From the NCBI GenBank assembly GCA_030655535.1, contig JAURVK010000041.1:1-56358 (forward strand): a stretch of 56,358 bases of DNA. Reading direction: 5' to 3'. Position numbers and translations under genes: made by a program. Below are positions 48,021-55,954 of the stretch, piece by piece (within the stretch, counting starts at the first letter, position 1; every line of letters begins with the position of its first letter). The notes below the pieces were generated by a model. The model was given only the letters and a program-made list of their open reading frames with translations, had not been told where the DNA came from and did not search any database. Source of the stretch: Methylobacter sp. Lineage in GTDB: Bacteria; Pseudomonadota; Gammaproteobacteria; Methylococcales; Methylomonadaceae.

Positions 48021-50149
48021 AACCCCCTGTCAGCTTGTCCATATTGGTTCTGTTTGGCTTGATTTTGCTGTTGTTACAGTTGATGAGTTCGGCAACGCAG
48101 GAATCTTCAGAGTTGAGCGCGATGTATTCATGGCTGCTTTTGGTCAATGCGCTGGGGTCGGTGGTGTTGCTGGGCTTGGTCGGCGCTAATATTTATTCTC
48201 TGGCGCGGCAGTTAAAAAAACGCGAGGCGGGTTCGAGATTAACCACACGCATGGTGTCGCTGTTTGTGGTGCTGGCTCTGGCTCCTGCCGTTATTGTGTT
48301 TTATTTTTCGATGCAGTTTCTGCATCAGGGTATCGATAGCTGGTTTAATGTGGAAATAGACCGGGCGATGGAAGATGCTTTGGAACTTAGTCAGGCATCA
48401 TTGGATCAGCGGATGCGCTGGCATTTGCGGCAAATACAGCAATTGACCGGGAGGCTGGTGGATTCGCCGGAAACGCTGGTGACTCTGGAAATGGAAAATC
48501 TGCGTGAACTTTCCGGGGCATCCGAGATGACGTTGTTCTCCCGGCAGGGCAGGATTATTGCCTCAAGCAGCATCAATCCCAGCGATATTTTGCCGAGTCT
48601 GCCGGATGATCATACCTGGTTGCAGTTGCGACAAAATTCGGAGTTTGTCGCTGTGGCGCCGGTGCGCGAAGATGAGTTGATGATCCGGGTTATCGTTACC
48701 GTTAAAACCAGGGAGCCGCAATATTTACAGGCTTTATATCCGGTGCCGATAAGAATTGCCGATTTGGCCGATTCGGTGGAATTTGCCTTTGTGCGTTATC
48801 AGGAGATGAATTTTTTAAGGAACTCATTAAAGTTGAGTTTCTCTCTGGCTTTATCGCTGGTTTTGTTGATGAGTTTGCTGGCGGCTATTTGGGTGGCTTT
48901 TATCAGTATCCGTAATATTATCGCCCCGGTAAAGGCGCTGGTTAAGGGAACGCAGGCGGTGGCTTCCGGGCATTATGATCAGGATTTGCCGGTTACTGCT
49001 CAGGATGATCTGGGCTTTCTGGTAGAGTCTTTTAACGAGATGACGCATCGTATTGCCAGGGCCAGCGATGAAACCAGAATGGCCGGTATTGAGGTGGAAA
49101 ATCAACGGGCTTATCTGGAAACGATACTGGCGAATTTAACGGCCGGGGTGATTAGTTTTGATACGGTGTATAAAATACGTACGGCGAATCAGGCGGCTTA
49201 CCGGATTTTTCACGTTCATGTGAATCAGTTTGTCGGACGGACTTTGTTGGAGTTGGTGCAGAGTTATGCGGAGCTGGCCGAACCGTTAAAATCGATTCAG
49301 CGCTTATTGGAGCAAGCCGATGATATATGGCAGCAGCGAATTGCTTTTTTAGGCCCCAACGGTCGGCAGGAATTACTGTGCCGAGGCACGCCGCTGTTTT
49401 CCCAAGAAGGTCATCGAGTCGGGGCGGTGGTAGTTTTTGATGATGTGACCGATTTGATTCAGGCACAGAAAAATGCGGCTTGGGGGGAAGTGGCCAGGCG
49501 GTTGGCTCATGAAATCAAGAATCCGTTAACGCCGATACAGTTATCGGCAGAACGCTTGCAGCACAAGCTGGCCGACAAGTTGACTGCCGGTGATGCGGAT
49601 ATGTTGCAGCGCTCAACCGCAACCATTGTGCAGCAGGTTGAGGCGATGAAAGAAATGGTCGATGATTTCTCGGAATATGCCAAACCCTCCAAAAAGCAGA
49701 CGTTGGATATTGACTTGCCCCGATTGGTTCAGGAAGTGTTAGCGCTTTATGTGTTAAAGTCCGGGGTCAAGTTTAAAGCCGATTACGATAAGGGTTTGTT
49801 GATGATTAAAGGCGACCCCGTTAGTATCAGGCAAGTGTTGCATAATCTGATAAAAAATGCACTGGAAGCTTCGGGTGCACAGGGTTTGATAGAAATAAGC
49901 CTGCACAGGGTGCAAAAAAATAACACCGATTTTATCGAAATAGCACTTTATGACGATGGGTCGGGCATTAAAGATGAGCAAATTGAACGGATTTTTGAAC
50001 CCTACGTTACCACTAAGTCCAGGGGTACTGGCTTGGGGTTGGCGATAGTCAAAAAGATAATTGAAGAACATGGCGGTGCGATATGGGTCGACACCAGCCG
50101 TAAAGTGGGGGCTGGATTTATTATTCAGCTTCCGGCGTGTAATTTTTGA
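48002..50149 (+). CDS. NtrY-like sensor histidine kinase
   Basis: The 715-residue kinase has membrane segments near residues 10-28, 45-66, 83-105 and 282-306. A periplasmic part, a HAMP linker, a PAS domain (about 365-470) and a HisKA domain with phospho-acceptor H503 (RRLAHEIKNPLTPIQ) follow, then a HATPase_c domain (NLIKNALEAS, GTGLGLAIVKKIIEEHGG). It probably phosphorylates the adjacent response regulator 15 bp downstream. NtrYX systems regulate nitrogen, redox or envelope traits in Proteobacteria; the signal here is unknown. Confidence 0.93.
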   Translation: MAFDKIKPPVSLSILVLFGLILLLLQLMSSATQESSELSAMYSWLLLVNALGSVVLLGLVGANIYSLARQLKKREAGSRLTTRMVSLFVVLALAPAVIVFYFSMQFLHQGIDSWFNVEIDRAMEDALELSQASLDQRMRWHLRQIQQLTGRLVDSPETLVTLEMENLRELSGASEMTLFSRQGRIIASSSINPSDILPSLPDDHTWLQLRQNSEFVAVAPVREDELMIRVIVTVKTREPQYLQALYPVPIRIADLADSVEFAFVRYQEMNFLRNSLKLSFSLALSLVLLMSLLAAIWVAFISIRNIIAPVKALVKGTQAVASGHYDQDLPVTAQDDLGFLVESFNEMTHRIARASDETRMAGIEVENQRAYLETILANLTAGVISFDTVYKIRTANQAAYRIFHVHVNQFVGRTLLELVQSYAELAEPLKSIQRLLEQADDIWQQRIAFLGPNGRQELLCRGTPLFSQEGHRVGAVVVFDDVTDLIQAQKNAAWGEVARRLAHEIKNPLTPIQLSAERLQHKLADKLTAGDADMLQRSTATIVQQVEAMKEMVDDFSEYAKPSKKQTLDIDLPRLVQEVLALYVLKSGVKFKADYDKGLLMIKGDPVSIRQVLHNLIKNALEASGAQGLIEISLHRVQKNNTDFIEIALYDDGSGIKDEQIERIFEPYVTTKSRGTGLGLAIVKKIIEEHGGAIWVDTSRKVGAGFIIQLPACNF

Positions 50150-50164
50150 GATGTCGTAAAACAT

Positions 50165-51526
50165 ATGAATGCACACATACCGCAGATATTGGTTGTAGAT
50201 GATGAGCCGGACATTCGCCGTCTGGTCTGTGAAATTCTTGAGGATGAGGGTTATCAGGTTGCTACGGCTGAAAATGCCGGTGCCGCCAGGGAGTTGAAAA
50301 AGTCTAAAATTCCTGATTTGATCCTGCTTGATATTTGGATGCCGGATACCGATGGCATTACCTTGTTGAAAGAATGGGTTGCTGAAGAAGCCATGCTTTG
50401 TCCTGTGGTTATGATGTCGGGACACGGCTCTGTTGAAGCCGCTGTTGAGGCAACTCGGCTGGGAGCTTATGATTTTCTTGAGAAGCCGTTGTCTCTGGCG
50501 AAATTATTATTGATTGTAGAAAGGGCTTTGGAAGCCAGTAGTCTGCAAATAGAAAATGCGGGGCTTAAGCAGCAGTTAGTCGCCGATATTGAACCGGTTG
50601 GCAAGAGTGCTGCCGTTGCGAGAATTAAGGATCAATTAAAGCGCTTGGCTCAGCATGATGCCAGGGTGTTGTTTGTCGGTGAGGCGGGTGTTGGTAAGGA
50701 GATGTATGCGCGTTACCTGCATAATAACAGCCTCCATCGAGACGGTCCTTTTGTGGATGTGGCGGTAGGCAGTATATCGCCGGAAAATTCTGCGGTGGAG
50801 TTTTTCGGCAAAGAGGATGCGGGTAAGGTTTATCCGGGTCTGTTGGAGCGGGCGCATAAGGGGACGCTGTTTTTAGGCGAAATCGGCGGCATGGATAAGG
50901 AAACTCAGCTAAGGTTGCTCGGCGCGCTGGAGTCAAGTTCATTCCTGCGAGTAGGGGGCGGCGAGGCGGTTCGTGTTGAAGTTCGGGTGGTGGCATCAAC
51001 CCGCATTGCCTTGGATGAGGAGGTTAAGGCGGGTCGATTTCGGCAAGATTTATATTATCTGCTTAATGAGGTCTCGCTCGATGTTCAGTCGCTACGGGAA
51101 CACAGTGAGGATGTGCCTGCATTGCTGAGTTTTTATGTGGATTATTTTGTCAGTCAGGATAGATTGCCTTTTCGGAAGTTTTCCATGGCAGCGCAAAACT
51201 ATTTGCGTAATTACAGTTGGCGCGGCAACGTAAGGGAATTGAAAAACTTGGTGCAGCGCTTAATGATACTGGGTGTGGGGGAAGAAATAGAGTTGGATGA
51301 GGTGAAGGCCGCGTTGGGTTCGGTGATTGGCGATGCCGTTACGGCGCATTCGGTGCCTGAGTTTTTTAATTTGCCGTTAAAAGAGGCCAGAGATCATTTT
51401 GAAAAGGCCTATCTGGAGTACCATTTTGATCGTACCGGCGGTAGTGTTGCAAAATTGTCGGCCGCAGTGGGTATGGAGAGAACGCATCTTTATCGTAAGT
51501 TGCATTCATTGAATATAAAATTGTAA
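50165..51526 (+). CDS. NtrX-like response regulator with degenerate sigma-54 AAA+ domain
   Basis: The 453-residue protein has a receiver domain (D56 in LLDIWMP), an AAA+ domain and a Fis-type helix-turn-helix at the C-terminus (SVAKLSAAVGMERTHLYRKL). The AAA+ part has lost features. The GAFTGA loop that contacts sigma-54 is absent (FFGKEDAGKVYPGLLERA) and the Walker B Asp is Gly (GTLFLGEIGG). The Walker A GEAGVGKE and the arginine-finger-like GRFRQDLYY are kept. It therefore probably regulates sigma-70 promoters, as the GAFTGA-less NtrX proteins known in alphaproteobacteria are thought to. Co-transcribed with the kinase. Confidence 0.92.
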   Translation: MNAHIPQILVVDDEPDIRRLVCEILEDEGYQVATAENAGAARELKKSKIPDLILLDIWMPDTDGITLLKEWVAEEAMLCPVVMMSGHGSVEAAVEATRLGAYDFLEKPLSLAKLLLIVERALEASSLQIENAGLKQQLVADIEPVGKSAAVARIKDQLKRLAQHDARVLFVGEAGVGKEMYARYLHNNSLHRDGPFVDVAVGSISPENSAVEFFGKEDAGKVYPGLLERAHKGTLFLGEIGGMDKETQLRLLGALESSSFLRVGGGEAVRVEVRVVASTRIALDEEVKAGRFRQDLYYLLNEVSLDVQSLREHSEDVPALLSFYVDYFVSQDRLPFRKFSMAAQNYLRNYSWRGNVRELKNLVQRLMILGVGEEIELDEVKAALGSVIGDAVTAHSVPEFFNLPLKEARDHFEKAYLEYHFDRTGGSVAKLSAAVGMERTHLYRKLHSLNIKL

Positions 51527-51527
51527 A

Positions 51528-51592
51528 TCAGGCGAAAGGCGAAGGGCGAAAGGAGTGTGTTTTTCGCCTTTCGCCCTTCGCCTTTCGCCTGA
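51528..51592. repeat. Perfect 26-bp inverted repeat of GGCGAAA heptads
   Basis: The left arm (51528-51553) consists of GGCGAAA and GGCGAAG heptads; the right arm (51567-51592) is its exact reverse complement around a 13-nt loop (AGTGTGTTTTTCG). It follows the ntrX-like stop at once and may form its transcript end. It is the best-preserved member of the heptad family seen at 12815 and 41752. Confidence 0.85.
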
Positions 51593-51605
51593 ATCACAAA
51601 TAAAC

Positions 51606-51634
51606 TTGAAAGTTCTGGTAATTCTTAGTAGAAT
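51606..51634 (+). promoter_or_regulatory. Predicted rplM-rpsI promoter
   Basis: TTGAAA (51606-51611) and TAGAAT (51629-51634), spaced 17 bp, lie 45 bp before the rplM ATG. Good sigma-70 match. Confidence 0.6.
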
Positions 51635-51678
51635 CTCGCTCTTTAATATTAAGCCTTTAACAGTAAGCCTAAGCAACG

Positions 51679-52107
51679 ATGAAAACATTTAGTGCAAAGC
51701 CAGCAGAAGTTAAGCGTGATTGGTTCGTGGTCGATGCAGAAGGGAAGACGCTTGGTCGTCTTGCTTCTGAAATTGCGCTTCGCCTTCGCGGTAAACATAA
51801 ACCAGAATACACACCGCATGTTGATACCGGTGATTACATTATTGTAGTAAATGCAGAGAAAATAGGCGTTACCGGCAATAAAGAAAAAAATAAATTGTAT
51901 CAGCATCATACAGGTTATATCGGTAATCTTAAGACTGTTACCTTGGGTAAATTGAGAAAAACTTTCCCTGATCGTATTCTTACTACAGCAGTTAAAGGAA
52001 TGTTACCTAACAATCCACTGGGTCGTGCAATGTTCAAGAAATTGAAAGTTTATGCAGGTCCTGAACACGATCATCAGGCTCAACAGCCACAAGTATTAGA
52101 ATTATAA
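51679..52107 (+). CDS. rplM: Ribosomal protein uL13
   Basis: The 142-residue L13 matches E. coli in length ([45 protein letters not shown]). It belongs to the early-assembling 50S proteins. rpsI follows 11 bp downstream, the standard rplM-rpsI operon. Confidence 0.98.
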   Translation: MKTFSAKPAEVKRDWFVVDAEGKTLGRLASEIALRLRGKHKPEYTPHVDTGDYIIVVNAEKIGVTGNKEKNKLYQHHTGYIGNLKTVTLGKLRKTFPDRILTTAVKGMLPNNPLGRAMFKKLKVYAGPEHDHQAQQPQVLEL

Positions 52108-52118
52108 GCGGGTAGATC

Positions 52119-52514
52119 ATGGCAGCAGCAGCTCAGTATTACGGAACAGGTCGGCGTAAATGTGCAATAGCACGCGTTTACGCAACTTCAGGTACCGGAA
52201 AAATCACTATCAACAAAAAAACCCTCGAAGAATATTTCGGTCGTAAAACCGATCAGATGGTTTCTCGTCAACCATTGGGTTGTGTTGATATGGAAGGCAA
52301 ATTCGATATTAATGTCATCGTTAAAGGCGGCGGCCCATCCGGCCAAGCTGGCGCTATTCGTCACGGTTTGACTCGTGCGTTGATGGTATATGATGAAACC
52401 TTGCGTCCAGCGCTTAGAAAAGCCGGTTTTGTTACCCGCGATTCACGTATTGTCGAACGTAAAAAAGTGGGTTTGCACAAAGCCAGAAAACGTCCACAGT
52501 ACTCGAAACGTTAA
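52119..52514 (+). CDS. rpsI: Ribosomal protein uS9
   Basis: The 131-residue S9 contains [31 protein letters not shown] and the universally conserved C-terminus [17 protein letters not shown], whose last Arg reaches the ribosomal P site. It is the second gene of the rplM operon and is followed by a terminator. Confidence 0.98.
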   Translation: MAAAAQYYGTGRRKCAIARVYATSGTGKITINKKTLEEYFGRKTDQMVSRQPLGCVDMEGKFDINVIVKGGGPSGQAGAIRHGLTRALMVYDETLRPALRKAGFVTRDSRIVERKKVGLHKARKRPQYSKR

Positions 52515-52557
52515 TCGATTACTTCCATGCAGTAACTCCGGTTACGCATGTGGAAAT

Positions 52558-52596
52558 AAAAAGGGCCGCATTCGTAAGAATGCGGCCCTTTTTTAT
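52558..52596 (+). terminator. Rho-independent terminator of rplM-rpsI
   Basis: AAAAAGGGCCGCATTC and GAATGCGGCCCTTTTTT form a strong hairpin with GTAA loop and T-run, about 43 bp after the rpsI stop. A-run on the other side makes it partly bidirectional. Confidence 0.92.
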
Positions 52597-52700
52597 GGCT
52601 ATTTATAAAGAGGAGATTGGTGAAAATTTCGGTTGTTGCGCCTGTTTATTTTTGATGGCTTAAGTTTGGCTTTTAGCAAATAGCCACAGATTGATGCGAA

Positions 52701-53471
52701 TCAAGCCCTGGCACATACCCAAACATCAACTCGGCCGACGCCCGCTTTTTTCAATACATAGGCCAGTTCATGGGCGGTGGAGCCGGTGGTCATTACATCG
52801 TCGAGTATTGCGATGTGTTGGGCATGGATGGGCTTGATGATCGAAAAAGCATTTTTCAGGTTCTTGCGGCGTTTTTTGGCGGGTAATCGGGTTTGATGGG
52901 GCGTGTCGCGATTTCGCTTGCAGCTGGTAAGATCTAACGGAGTCTGTAATTCTCGACCTACGATTCTGGCGATTTCTATGGCCTGGTTGAAACCTCGCTG
53001 GCGGTAGCGGGCTTTATGCAGCGGAACCGGTAAAATCAAGTCGGGCCGGTCGGCGGTTTGTTTTAGATGGTCGGCCAATAACATGCCGAGTAAGCGTGCA
53101 TTCTTGTAATTAGCGCCGAATTTTAAGGTGCTGATTAAATGCCGGATGGCTCCTTGATGGATGAACGGCGCGTAAGTATGGTCAAAAGCCGGGTGCCTGC
53201 TCAGGCAGCGACCGCACAAAACCGCCGGGAGCGGTTTTGCACGCGAACCGCCCGAAGGGTGCTGGGCAGGGATTGCCCAGCATGATTGTACCGGGGCTGT
53301 GGCGGGCGTTTCCAGTATTTCCGCGCATCGATAACAGCACAGATTATTTCTGGGTAAGTGCGTGTAGCACGAATAGCAAATGTCGTGTGAATGGTGTCCT
53401 GGGTTTCCGCACAAGATGCAGGTAGGCGGAAGCAGGTAATCCTGTATAATGTTGATCCAGTTGTATACCAT
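52701..53471 (-). CDS. comF: ComF family phosphoribosyltransferase-like protein (contains in-frame repeat)
   Basis: The 256-residue product has an N-terminal zinc finger ([32 protein letters not shown]...CGRC) and a phosphoribosyltransferase-like domain with [12 protein letters not shown]. ComF proteins help DNA uptake in competence. About 24 residues from [14 protein letters not shown] to the CGRC motif come from a three-hairpin palindromic element (53215-53284) and push apart the Cys pairs. Its relative in the first GTPase gene is read in the same frame. The gene diverges from bioB, and dprA is also present in the window, so competence is likely. Confidence 0.92.
   Translation of the reverse strand: MVYNWINIIQDYLLPPTCILCGNPGHHSHDICYSCYTHLPRNNLCCYRCAEILETPATAPVQSCWAIPAQHPSGGSRAKPLPAVLCGRCLSRHPAFDHTYAPFIHQGAIRHLISTLKFGANYKNARLLGMLLADHLKQTADRPDLILPVPLHKARYRQRGFNQAIEIARIVGRELQTPLDLTSCKRNRDTPHQTRLPAKKRRKNLKNAFSIIKPIHAQHIAILDDVMTTGSTAHELAYVLKKAGVGRVDVWVCARA
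53215..53284. repeat. In-frame three-hairpin palindromic element inside comF
   Basis: CAAAACCGC/GCGGTTTTG (53217-53239), CCC/GGG, and TGCTGGGC/GCCCAGCA hairpins follow each other. By hand alignment about three quarters of positions match the reverse complement of 18253-18324, with paired changes in the stems. Confidence 0.85.
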
Positions 53472-53499
53472 TTTAATATGAACAGGTTGACAAGTTTAT

Positions 53500-53545
53500 C
53501 GTCGTTCGCGATCGATGGGTTTCGCACCTCAGCCCATCCTACACT
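53500..53545. repeat. GATGGGTTTCGC-type REP upstream of bioB
   Basis: GATGGGTTTCGCACCTCAGC followed by CCATCC is a common dispersed hairpin in Proteobacteria (GATGGG pairs with CCCATC). It is in the comF-bioB spacer, just before the bioB ribosome site. Confidence 0.5.
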
Positions 53546-53558
53546 GGAGCTTAACAGA

Positions 53559-54530
53559 ATGTCTGCAAACCCTGCAATTCGCCATGACTGGCAGTTGGAC
53601 GAAGTGCAAGCGCTTTATGCGTTGCCTTTTAATGACCTGATTTTTAAGGCGCAAACCGTACACCGCGAGAATTTCGATCCCAATGAAGTTCAGATCAGTA
53701 GCCTGCTGAGTATCAAAACCGGTTCCTGTTCCGAAGACTGCGGCTATTGCCCGCAAAGCGCCCGTTATGATTCCGATTTGACGCCCGAGGCATTAATGCC
53801 GGTGGATGCGGTTTTGAAGGCGGCGCAACTGGCTAAAGATCAAGGCGCATCGCGTTTTTGTATGGGCGCGGCTTGGCGTCAGCCTAAAGATAAGGATGTG
53901 GAGCGGGTAGTGGAAATGGTTCAGGGTGTTAAAGCGCTGGGTATGGAAACCTGCGTAACCTTGGGCATGTTGACCGATGCGCAAACGGCCCGATTAAAAG
54001 AGGGCGGTCTGGATTATTACAATCACAATCTGGATACTTCGGAAGATTATTATTCCGAGGTCATCACCACGCGGACTTATCAGGATCGTCTGGACACCTT
54101 GGCGCGGGTCAGGGATGCCGGGATCAATGTGTGCTGCGGCGGCATCGTCGGCATGGGCGAGAGTGCTGTCGATCGCGCCAAGCTGTTAATCGAACTGGCA
54201 AATTTGCCCAAGCATCCTGAAAGCGTGCCGGTCAACATGCTGGTGCAGGTTGAGGGTACGCCGCTAATGGGTACCGAATCGCTGGATCCGATCATCTTTA
54301 TCAGAACCATAGCCGTTGCCAGAATCATGATGCCCAAGTCGCGGGTGCGCTTGTCCGCAGGGCGCAATAATATGAGCGATGAAATGCAGGCGCTGTGTTT
54401 TCTGGCCGGAGCCAATTCGATTTTTTACGGCGATAAATTGTTGACCACCGATAATCCGATGACTAATCATGATTTGGCTTTGTTTGAGCGGCTAGGTGTG
54501 TATTCAGGCGGTTCGAGTTATGCGAGTTAG
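53559..54530 (+). CDS. bioB: Biotin synthase
   Basis: The 323-residue radical-SAM enzyme inserts sulfur into dethiobiotin. The 4Fe-4S motif is CSEDCGYC (residues 46-53 or so) and the auxiliary cluster residues are in NMLVQ...and RLSAGR. Start ATG 53559 has GGAG nine bases upstream and matches the usual N-terminus ([14 protein letters not shown]); the frame extends upstream into a repeat that I leave out. bioF and bioH follow on the same strand, so this is a biotin operon, interrupted by a 260-bp repeat. Confidence 0.97.
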   Translation: MSANPAIRHDWQLDEVQALYALPFNDLIFKAQTVHRENFDPNEVQISSLLSIKTGSCSEDCGYCPQSARYDSDLTPEALMPVDAVLKAAQLAKDQGASRFCMGAAWRQPKDKDVERVVEMVQGVKALGMETCVTLGMLTDAQTARLKEGGLDYYNHNLDTSEDYYSEVITTRTYQDRLDTLARVRDAGINVCCGGIVGMGESAVDRAKLLIELANLPKHPESVPVNMLVQVEGTPLMGTESLDPIIFIRTIAVARIMMPKSRVRLSAGRNNMSDEMQALCFLAGANSIFYGDKLLTTDNPMTNHDLALFERLGVYSGGSSYAS

Positions 54531-54579
54531 GCGAAAGGCCTAATCCCGTCTGACGATAAAGCGGAAGCTAATTTCGGCT

Positions 54580-54761
54580 CGTTCCTACGCTCCCGCATCA
54601 CTGCCATTAAGTTAAGCAACATGACAAAATAATGGCTGATGTGGCGGCGACTTTAGTCGCCGATTAAGCAGTAGGTTGTTTGCTGACTGGGCGACTAAAG
54701 TCGCCCCCACAATCATTATTATGCCTTAACTCAATGGCAGTGACGCTCCTGCGTGGGAACG
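54580..54761. repeat. 182-bp nested composite palindrome between bioB and bioF
   Basis: Outer arms (CGTTCCTACGCTCCCGCATC at the left and the imperfect reverse complement ending GCGTGGGAACG at the right) continue inward through CACTGCCATTAAGTTAAG and CTTAACTCAATGGCAGTG. Inner self-palindromes GGCGACTTTAGTCGCC (54646-54661) and GGCGACTAAAGTCGCC (54690-54705) are mirror-placed. It fills the bioB-bioF gap (54531-54790), which holds no gene. Confidence 0.8.
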
Positions 54762-54790
54762 AGAAATTTTTATAATAGCAATCAATAACT

Positions 54791-55954
54791 ATGCCGTTTT
54801 CACACTTCGCCGATAATCTTCAGGTTTTAGCCGGGCAAGGCTTGTATCGCTCCCGGCGGGTTATCGCCTCCCCGCAAGGCATTCATCTGAACATTGACGG
54901 TAGCCATGTGGTCAATTTTTGCAGTAATGATTACTTGGGACTGGCTAATCATCCCGATGTGGTCAACGCGTTTAAATCCGGGGTAGATCAATACGGGGTC
55001 GGCAGCGGTTCGGCGCATTTGATTTGCGGACATAGCGCGGCTCATCATGCTCTGGAAGAGGAGCTCGCCGCTTTCACTGGACGCGACCGGGTGTTATTGT
55101 TTTCCACCGGATATATGGCAAATATCGGCGTGATTTCGGCTTTATTGAGGCGCGGCGATGCGGTATTTGAAGACCGGTTAAATCATGCGTCCTTGTTGGA
55201 CGGCGGCCTGTTGTCCGGCGCACGATTTAAGCGTTATGCCCATGCCGATGCGGCTGATCTCGAAGCAAATCTGAGTAAAGCCGCAGGCAACAAGCTGATC
55301 GTTACCGATGGCGTATTCAGCATGGATGGCGATTTTGCACCGCTGGATGCATTGGCTGCTGCCGCAAAAAACCATGATGCCTGGCTGATGGTCGACGATG
55401 CGCACGGATTGGGTGTAATCGGTGAGCACGGCGGTGGAATAGTTGAATATTACCGTCTTAGTCAGGACGATGTGCCGGTGCTGATGGGGACTCTGGGTAA
55501 AGGTTTCGGGACTTTCGGCGCTTTCGTGGCCGGTTCTGAGGTGCTGATTGAAACCTTGATCCAGAAAGCCCGTACTTATATATATACCACCGCGTTACCG
55601 GCAGCGGTTTGCGAGGCGACTCGGGCAAGTTTAAAAATTGTCATCAATGAAAACTGGCGCAGGGACAAGCTTAAACAACTGTCGGAGCGTTTCAGGCTGG
55701 GCGCAGAGCAGCTCGGATTGCAGGTGATGGCGTCATCGTCGGCCATACAGCCGATTCTAATCGGCGACAGTCAAAGAGCCGTAGACATCAGCAATGCTTT
55801 GTTGAATGCCGGTTTTCTGGTTGGTGCTATTCGCCCGCCGACCGTGCCTCAAGGCGGCGCAAGGCTGCGGGTGACTTTTTCAGCATTGCACGAGCAGCAG
55901 CATGTCGATCGGTTGCTGGACGCGTTAGCTGAAATTATCGTAGGCCGCAAGTGA
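54791..55954 (+). CDS. bioF: 8-amino-7-oxononanoate synthase
   Basis: The 387-residue PLP enzyme condenses pimeloyl-ACP (or -CoA) with L-alanine in biotin synthesis. Motifs: NFCSNDYLGLANHP, GSGSAHLICGHSAAHHALE, and VDDAHGLGVIGEHGGG before the PLP Lys in LMGTLGKGFGTFG. bioH overlaps its end by 4 bp (GTGA). Confidence 0.97.
   Translation: MPFSHFADNLQVLAGQGLYRSRRVIASPQGIHLNIDGSHVVNFCSNDYLGLANHPDVVNAFKSGVDQYGVGSGSAHLICGHSAAHHALEEELAAFTGRDRVLLFSTGYMANIGVISALLRRGDAVFEDRLNHASLLDGGLLSGARFKRYAHADAADLEANLSKAAGNKLIVTDGVFSMDGDFAPLDALAAAAKNHDAWLMVDDAHGLGVIGEHGGGIVEYYRLSQDDVPVLMGTLGKGFGTFGAFVAGSEVLIETLIQKARTYIYTTALPAAVCEATRASLKIVINENWRRDKLKQLSERFRLGAEQLGLQVMASSSAIQPILIGDSQRAVDISNALLNAGFLVGAIRPPTVPQGGARLRVTFSALHEQQHVDRLLDALAEIIVGRK

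Noticed and set aside
53391..53558. N-terminal extension of bioB
   Set aside because: It overlaps comF and a repeat, has no resemblance to biotin synthases, and ATG 53559 has a good ribosome site.
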